Below, in pieces: positions 58,605 to 64,000 of a stretch of DNA of 64,000 nt. The position numbers were made by a program, and so were the translations under genes. The DNA lies in NCBI GenBank assembly GCA_025765615.1, contig JAIVFJ010000122.1, positions 1-64,000 of the forward strand, in the 5' to 3' direction. This stretch comes from Zopfochytrium polystomum (lineage: Eukaryota; Chytridiomycota; Chytridiomycetes; Chytridiales; Chytridiaceae). Under the pieces are notes generated by a model that ran no database searches, was not told the origin of the DNA, and was given only the letters and a program-made list of their open reading frames with translations. Each line of letters begins with the position of its first letter. Position 1 is the stretch's first letter.

Positions 58605-58735
58605 TCCACTGTTTTATCTCTTTCTTTTTCCAATCAATTAGTTTCATAAATGAATTCAGCCATTCTATTACTTGCACATCATATGGTACCCTGTTTTCTC
58701 TTATTATTTCTAATATTATGTCCTTTATTTTTCTT

Positions 58736-60296
58736 CTATGTAATCTCTTCCATTTCTTTCTTTACTTCCACCTCTTGCATTAGTCTCTTTCTTTTTCTGT
58801 CTTTTGGTACATACATTTCTTCATCGTCTATTTCATTTTGTACATTTTGAATAAAATTTGTTTCATTCAAGCTAAATAATACATACGTTATTGCGTTTAC
58901 AAATGCTTCTTGCTTTTTTGTTTCACTATTTGTCTCAAAGTTTTTGTATGGCGTAATGTGTTGTGCTATAAAATTTTCATCCACAAATACACTTGATTTT
59001 ATGTCATTATTATATATTAAATCTTCTATTTTCCTTATATAATTATCAATCATCTTTCTTTTACTTCCAAGTAATCCTCTTTTTCCTTCCCTTAGTATAT
59101 TCACTAATACTTTCGCAGCTACTATTAATTTCATTGAACTTAATGTTTGTCCATCAGTTTCTTCGTCCTTTATATCTCTTTTCAGTTTCCCTTCAAACAG
59201 TAGTATGTCGTCCAATCTTGACATCTCTGGTCTAAAGTTCATCCTCGTTTTTATTCTTTCGTATAATTGCGATAACTGTTTCCCTTCTTCTGACAACTCT
59301 TCTTCCATTACATTCTCTCCATGCGCTTCTCCATACGCTGCTTGTAAATGTCCTTCACTTTCCACATCACTATATATTTCTTCTTCTTTTTCTTGTTCTT
59401 TTTCTTTCCCCTTTTCCTTTTCTTTTGTCTCAGTTTTTCCAAGCCTCCCATACTCTCTTTCATTATTTGATTCATAAATGCTTCTTCTCTCTCTTTCTAT
59501 TTCTTCTTTTTCTTTCCTTTCCCTCTCTCTTTTCTTCGTTCGTTTTTCTCTATACACGTCTCTTACGTTTTTCTCTAATTCTTCACTCACCAAATCTTGA
59601 TAACTGTACTTTTTCCTCCTTAATTCTCCATTTTCATATTCTACACCTTCATACTTCTTCGTTAAACTTAATTGATTATATTCATTTACTTGAAATATGT
59701 TCCCATTCTTCAATCTTGCGTCTTTAAATACTATGTCTTTTTCTGTTAGTGGTTTCTCTGACATGTATGCAAATTCGCTTGATGTTGTTTTTGATATTGT
59801 TTTGTTTAATGCTGGTACATTTACTGATAGTATCCCACTATTCATTTTTTCCACATATCTTCCTTCATACCCTTTATATATGGTCCTGATATTATTATCA
59901 CTTCCATTGAGTGATTTAGATCACTTGGCGCCTCATTTGGCAGGTTTACTTTTACTGTATTTATCTTTGCAAAATCATTGTAACTACATTCTTTTTCTTG
60001 TATTCTTCCATTTCCATACACTTTTCCTTGAACCTTATTTATTGAATGGTTGAATTTATTCGCTTGGTATACTCCCATTTTTTAACACTGCATCCACAAA
60101 GAATATGTCTTTTTGTTCTAATATTTTTTCCTCTATTTCTTTATTGTATTGTTCTATTTCTACTTTAATTTTCCTTCGTTTGTGGTTTCCACATATCTCC
60201 CTTTTAATCCTTTGTATGGATCTATTAATACTATCACTTCTCTTGAGTGATTCAGTTGACTTGGTTTTTCATTTGGCAACTTCACTTCTGTCTCGA
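58736..60296 (-). pseudogene. KOW-motif and coiled-coil protein of the viral block
   Basis: Minus strand. Two repeats of about 110 residues each carry a KOW-like turn: IDPYKGLKGRYVET (near 60220) and ISGPY-KGYEGRYVEK (near 59870, with a two-base insertion). Each follows the phrase LPNExPSxLNHSxEV. GPYKGYxG is the signature of SPT5-type KOW domains, which bind RNA polymerase and RNA. Downstream, 59854-58736 is an intact 372-residue frame: the end of repeat 2, a long Glu/Lys/Arg coiled coil (about residues 95-160) and a C-terminal helical domain. The 5' end is cut by the repeat at 60297. An elongation-factor role is inferred from the motif alone. Confidence 0.55.
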
Positions 60297-60597
60297 GGTG
60301 TTAGCCCCAAGCCACTGACACACTGACAGACAAAGGAGGACAGAAAGAGAGAGAAGTCACAGCCTTTCAGCACAGCCACACTGGCAAACCTGGAACCTCT
60401 GACAAACTGAGTGCTGCCCTTGCAGCCTTTGGCCGCTCATGCAGCAACCCATTTGACTGCAACAGGAATACTGACAGCCTGTTGAATGCAAGAGTCAGCT
60501 GGGCACTGGCTCCAAAGTGCTCACAGAACCCAGAGGGAGAAACACAAACAGCCCGTTGACTTTAGTTCAAACAAAGAGGCAGTCATTGATGGTAGAT
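60297..60597 (+). repeat. Dispersed repeat family 2, copy B
   Basis: Copy of 42288-42590. It cuts the KOW gene on its left and abuts the truncated retroelement on its right, so it marks the right edge of the viral block. Confidence 0.75.
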
Positions 60598-60607
60598 AGT
60601 ACACTGC

Positions 60608-60960
60608 ATGGTGTATGTAGATGATGTTGTTGTGTACTCCAAAACACTCAACGAACACTTTGAACACCTTGAAGGTGTCTTCGCGCGTTTCTCAGAGTAC
60701 AACCTGAAGTTGAAACCCTCCAAGTGCAATCTGTTCCACTTGGATCTCCCATTCCTCGGACATCGTGTCTCCCAGGCAGGTCTCCGCAAAGACCCTGCTA
60801 AAATGGTTGAACTCGACCAGTACCCGGTGCCGAAGACTTTGAACCAGCTTCAGCAGTTCTTGGGATTTGCCAACTACTTTAAGCGTTTCATCCCAAACTA
60901 TTCAGATAAGGTTCAACCTTTAAATGAGTTATCCCACATTGTTCTCATGAAAATGTCCCT
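60608..60960 (+). pseudogene. Ty3/gypsy reverse transcriptase, 3' part
   Basis: It starts at the catalytic motif VYVDDVVVYSK and includes FARFSEYNLKLKPSKCNLF, FLGHRVS and FLGFANYFKRFIPNYS, the end of a gypsy RT. Everything upstream is lost at the junction with repeat family 2. After about 60945 the frame changes, and the RNase H sequence that should follow (a TDAS-type start) is not there. Confidence 0.92.
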
Positions 60961-62122
60961 CCAGAGGAGGACCACACATCTATTTTGCCTACCCCACAAC
61001 CATCAGAACAGGGGGATGGAGCGAAAAAAGAGGTACTCAATAGGGAGCCTTCTCCCCTTGCCAACCCTGAGTTCCCTGGCTTGGGTCACCTTGATACTAT
61101 GTACCAATCTCTGTTTATGCAACAGCACCAGGAGATGGAAAGTCTCCGTGCAGCTGCTGATGCCCGCCCTGCAAACATTGAACCAGACCCGGTTATAAAG
61201 AAGAACTTGTTACACCATGCTCTCACTTGCATTCAACGTGCACCACCAAAACCACCTGTGTTTGTAGAGCCCAAGTGGAAGCCTTCACTGAACATCTCCA
61301 CTTGGAATGTGAACGGAATTAATTCCTGGCTCAAAGTTGCCTGCAAGGCTGGTTTACCTTATGCCCAGGACCTGGATCTTGGTTGGTGCCTTGAAAACTA
61401 TTTGAACTCTCAGTCTTCAGCCATTGTCTGTCTCCAGGAGACTTGCCTCGGCCCAAAGAGCCAGAAGCTCATCGATCACCTCAGTAAAATGAAGGATTGG
61501 AGATGTATCCTCCGCGACCCCCGTACCAGACGGAACGGAGTAGCTATCTTTTATCACTCTGACCTTAACGGTTCAGAATATGAAATAGCAGGGGATGCCC
61601 AGCACTATGCAGAAGGTCGTGTTGCAGCCCTTGTTGTGGGAGAATATGCAGTGATGACCTGGTATGCACCAAGTGCTTTGGTGATGATACTGGTCTCCGT
61701 CAGTCCTACAAGATGAAGTTTCTTAACGAAATGGCAGATAATTGTTCAGACCTTCTCGCACGCAGTTACAAAGTTATTATAGCTGCTGACCTCAATATTT
61801 CTCATACTGACATTGATGTGTATTCACAACTCCAGAAAGAGATGGAAATTGCAAACGGAACCTTCCCAACTTGCCTTAAGGAGGAAAGGACTTGGCTCTC
61901 TCATTTCCTGGACTTGGGTTTCACTGATGCTTTTCAGGCCCATCATCCTACCGAGCCTGGTTTAACATGGACCAACAAGGCCTGTGACACGCCTTATTGG
62001 TTCCCTCTACTCCAAGTGGACTACTTCCTTGTGAGTAACAACATCCCTCCTTTGGTGTATGACGTCGTATTCATTATGATATACCTGCCGACTCAAAATG
62101 AGTTGCTAGTGACCACTATCGC
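60961..62122 (+). pseudogene. Exonuclease III/AP-endonuclease (EEP) domain inside a gypsy pol
   Basis: A linker of about 105 residues (60961-61276) leads to an EEP nuclease with all its motifs: STWNVNGI (61290), IVCLQETCLG (metal-binding Glu, near 61430), GVAIFYHSDL, TWYAPS, AADLNISHTDID (near 61790), LTWTNK, VDYFLVS and SDH (62108-62116). The short-loop pattern and the DLNISH motif resemble repair-type ExoIII/APE2 enzymes more than the APE of LINEs. Frame changes at about 61680 and 62085 and a TGA at 62099 kill it. The SDH end is in the same frame as the integrase that follows, with no stop between, which implies one polyprotein. Confidence 0.85.
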
Positions 62123-63208
62123 TTGGAGTTACTCACTGCACTGGAAGCACCCCAGAGGGTACTCCCCCCTGATGTCAATGAGCTTCAGGAAGCCTTTACC
62201 TTTTTAGACAAACTTAAGTCAACCAAGACTGAGGCCGACCAAGTGGTCCAGTTGTTGGACAACAAAGTTGCCTCACGTGACCTCCAACTTCGAGACCCTC
62301 ATTTTGGGCCCATCCTCCGCTTCTGTGAGGAAGGAACCATACCTGATGACTCAGATGCAAAGGCTATGAGCGCTCAGGCTGCCCTGACCATTGTGAAGGA
62401 TGGGGTCCTTTACGTTATTAGGAACTCCTTTTCGTACCTGGCCCGAAAGTCCCCACTGAGACTTGCAGTTGCTGTCCCAGACAGGCTCCAACGTGAGGTG
62501 CTCCGACTCATGCACGATGAGCCTTTCTCTGGCCACCTTGGCTCTAGAAAGGTCCTAGAAACCATGTCTGATCATTTCTACTGGCTCAACATGTCCGGAG
62601 ACTTACGCAACCATGTCGCCAGCTGCCATGTTTGCCAGAAGAGCAAGAGTGTTCCAGCCCGAATTGGAACTCTCCATCCCATACCTATTGGAAACGCCCC
62701 CTGGGAGCGTGTCGCTGTTGATTTTGCAGGACCACTTAAGGAAACTCCTGAAGGTCACAAGTACATCATGATTGTCCTTGATTACTTCACCCGGTGGGTT
62801 GAGGCTATCCCTGTCCCTGAAATTACTGCTGAGACTGCTGCCCAGGCTCTTGTGGAGCAGGTATTCTGCCGACATGGAATTCCTGTTTACCTTCATTCTG
62901 ATAGAGGTCAACCCTTCACAAGTGCCCTGTTTGGTGCACTTGGAAAGGCCCTTGGCTTGAAAAAGTCCTTTACGACACCACGATGGCCTCGTGCCAACGG
63001 TGCTGTCGAACAGTCTATAGGAACTTTGAAGGCAATGATTTGTGCTTACATTGACCAGCAAACCCATGATGACTGGCCTTCCGTACTCCCATATGTCCTC
63101 TTTGCATACCGAACCCATGTCCATGCTTTGACTGGAGAAACGCCGTTTTTCCTGATGCATGGAAGAGATGCACATTTACCTGTTGACTTGTTCACTGGTG
63201 TTGATTGA
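62123..63208 (+). CDS. Ty3/gypsy integrase, intact frame
   Basis: 361 residues in an open frame. A linker is followed by the zinc finger (MHDEPFSGHLG ... CHVCQKSK) and the rve core with catalytic Asp (VAVDFAGPL, near 62720), Asp (LHSDRGQPF, near 62900) and Glu (NGAVEQSIGTLK, near 63010). The C-terminal YVLFAYRTHVH and TPFFLMHGRDA blocks are typical of gypsy integrases. It ends TGVD then TGA at 63208. The frame starts inside the EEP domain, so the true protein N-terminus is upstream. Confidence 0.92.
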   Translation: MELLTALEAPQRVLPPDVNELQEAFTFLDKLKSTKTEADQVVQLLDNKVASRDLQLRDPHFGPILRFCEEGTIPDDSDAKAMSAQAALTIVKDGVLYVIRNSFSYLARKSPLRLAVAVPDRLQREVLRLMHDEPFSGHLGSRKVLETMSDHFYWLNMSGDLRNHVASCHVCQKSKSVPARIGTLHPIPIGNAPWERVAVDFAGPLKETPEGHKYIMIVLDYFTRWVEAIPVPEITAETAAQALVEQVFCRHGIPVYLHSDRGQPFTSALFGALGKALGLKKSFTTPRWPRANGAVEQSIGTLKAMICAYIDQQTHDDWPSVLPYVLFAYRTHVHALTGETPFFLMHGRDAHLPVDLFTGVD

Positions 63209-64000
63209 GAAGATTTTGCCTACACTGTAGATGACAGTGACACTGACGAGGACAAAGAAACTACCCTCTCTATCCCATCTACTCCCCATGGTGAAATGGA
63301 GAAAAAAGCTCCTTTGCTGGATGCTGGTCTGCTCTTGGATCCATATGAGCCTCTCACATTTGTTGAAGAACGAAAACGAGTGAAGTTTACAACCTCACTA
63401 GAAACCCCTTCTGAAGAAGCTGAAGAGGAGTCCTGTCTCTCTTCTGTTCAAGATAACAAAGCTCCGGCAAGTTATGTTACTAAGGCTGTGTATCCTTCCA
63501 AGGCTTTGCCGCTCTTTGCAAAAACGCCTGTCAGTGGTTCTGACCAGTTGCGTATTGTCTTCATTCGAGTAACAAGCCTCCGAGCAACACTCATGCAGCA
63601 CTTGCCAAGACGCCTTTGGCCATACCCAACGCAGTACTGGCTTCATGAGATGCTGAGTGAGTTGATTCGACAGTTCTCTATCGATGTTCTCTACATTTGG
63701 CATGAAGCTCCACCTCCCCCGCCTCCAGGAGTGAGACCTGAGAAGATCCCGAAGTTCTCGATGCCTAACTTCCTGCAATGGAGCCTCTCTGAGCCTGCTC
63801 TTGCACTTATGCTCCACCGTTCTGCCATGGACGGCAGCCCGTTTCACCTCTACCCCGGCTCCAACTACGTTTGCAGAGCAGAGTTGATTACCCTGAGATC
63901 ATGTCACACTTCTCGAATGGCTTGATTGGATACTCGAACAATGGAAGTCTTTCACACTTCCATCTCGACAAGCAGGGAGAACTGAAGTTGGTTGATATCC
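63209..64000 (+). other. Region downstream of integrase, coding-like, unknown
   Basis: The integrase frame continues after the TGA as an acidic stretch (YTVDDSDTDEDKETT), then 63296-63925 is open for 209 residues (FVEERKRVKF ... VLYIWHEAPPPPPPGV). After 63860 a different frame (DYPEIMSHFSNGLIGYSNNG) looks more protein-like up to the window end. This is probably the C-terminus of pol or a following ORF. No family is recognised. No LTR is seen before the window ends. Confidence 0.45.

Larger units (their letters stand above)
43795..60296. mobile_element. Decayed endogenous viral block (large-DNA-virus or Polinton-like-virus type)
   Basis: Composition switches sharply to AT-rich at about 43.8 kb and back at about 60.3 kb. 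It carries AEP primase and D5-like SF3 helicase pieces, a KOW protein, a membrane protein and unknown ORFs, mostly minus strand and mostly broken by frameshifts. Replication genes of this type are typical of nucleocytoplasmic large DNA viruses, virophages and Polinton-like viruses. I found no capsid, packaging ATPase, integrase or terminal repeats, so the group is unresolved. Host-like inserts of normal composition (46.4-48.55, 53.0-55.2, 56.03-56.5 kb) and later transposons interrupt it. The boundaries are approximate. Confidence 0.7.

Noticed and set aside
1..64000. CRISPR arrays, bacterial operons or prophage
   Set aside because: The tandem repeats present lack spacer structure, and spliced genes and intron-bearing tRNA show a eukaryotic genome.

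Overview
The window is nuclear DNA from a eukaryote. The evidence is spliced genes with short GT-AG introns, single dispersed tRNA genes (one with an intron), many microsatellites, and LTR retrotransposons. The mix best fits an early-diverging fungus or a similar protist: a Vps21/Rab5-type GTPase, an Nvj2/TEX2-like PH+SMP lipid-transfer protein, and a chromovirus that primes itself as Tf1/sushi elements do. I infer the lineage; no marker here fixes it. Host genes are GC-rich with many homopolymeric amino-acid runs, while the intergenic DNA is more balanced.

Layout. 816-6075 is a complete, young Ty3/gypsy chromovirus on the minus strand, with a 5-bp target duplication, near-identical LTRs, a -1 frameshift signal, a self-complementary primer site and one premature stop in integrase. 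6.4-15.6 kb carries six tRNA genes (Gln, Trp, Tyr with intron, Val, Phe, Val) and a three-exon Rab5 gene (11033-12024). A dead Tc1/mariner copy lies at 16.0-16.7 kb. An ankyrin-repeat gene (17.3-18.9 kb, minus) reads in frame into the tail of a PIF/Harbinger-like transposase (19.0-19.7 kb). A 1322-residue low-complexity protein (23758-27726) and the four-exon SMP gene (30841-36046) follow, with copia and gypsy remnants between them. 38-43.8 kb holds repeats and a gag-like relic.

From about 43.8 to 60.3 kb the base composition turns strongly AT-rich. This block holds decayed genes of a large-DNA-virus or Polinton-like-virus type: an archaeo-eukaryotic primase, at least three pieces of D5-like SF3 helicase, a KOW-motif protein, a small membrane protein and several unknown ORFs, mostly on the minus strand. 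A GC-rich motif recurs just upstream of several gene starts. The block was later hit by two gypsy solo LTRs, one copia solo LTR and a 323-bp MITE, each with a target duplication I could read. A broken Pif1-like helicase and a host-like helical protein also lie in it.

The right end (60.6-64 kb) holds a degenerate gypsy-type element in which an exonuclease III/AP-endonuclease domain sits between reverse transcriptase and integrase, where RNase H is expected. The end of the nuclease runs in frame into the integrase. This arrangement and the endogenous viral block are the two most unusual things in the window.
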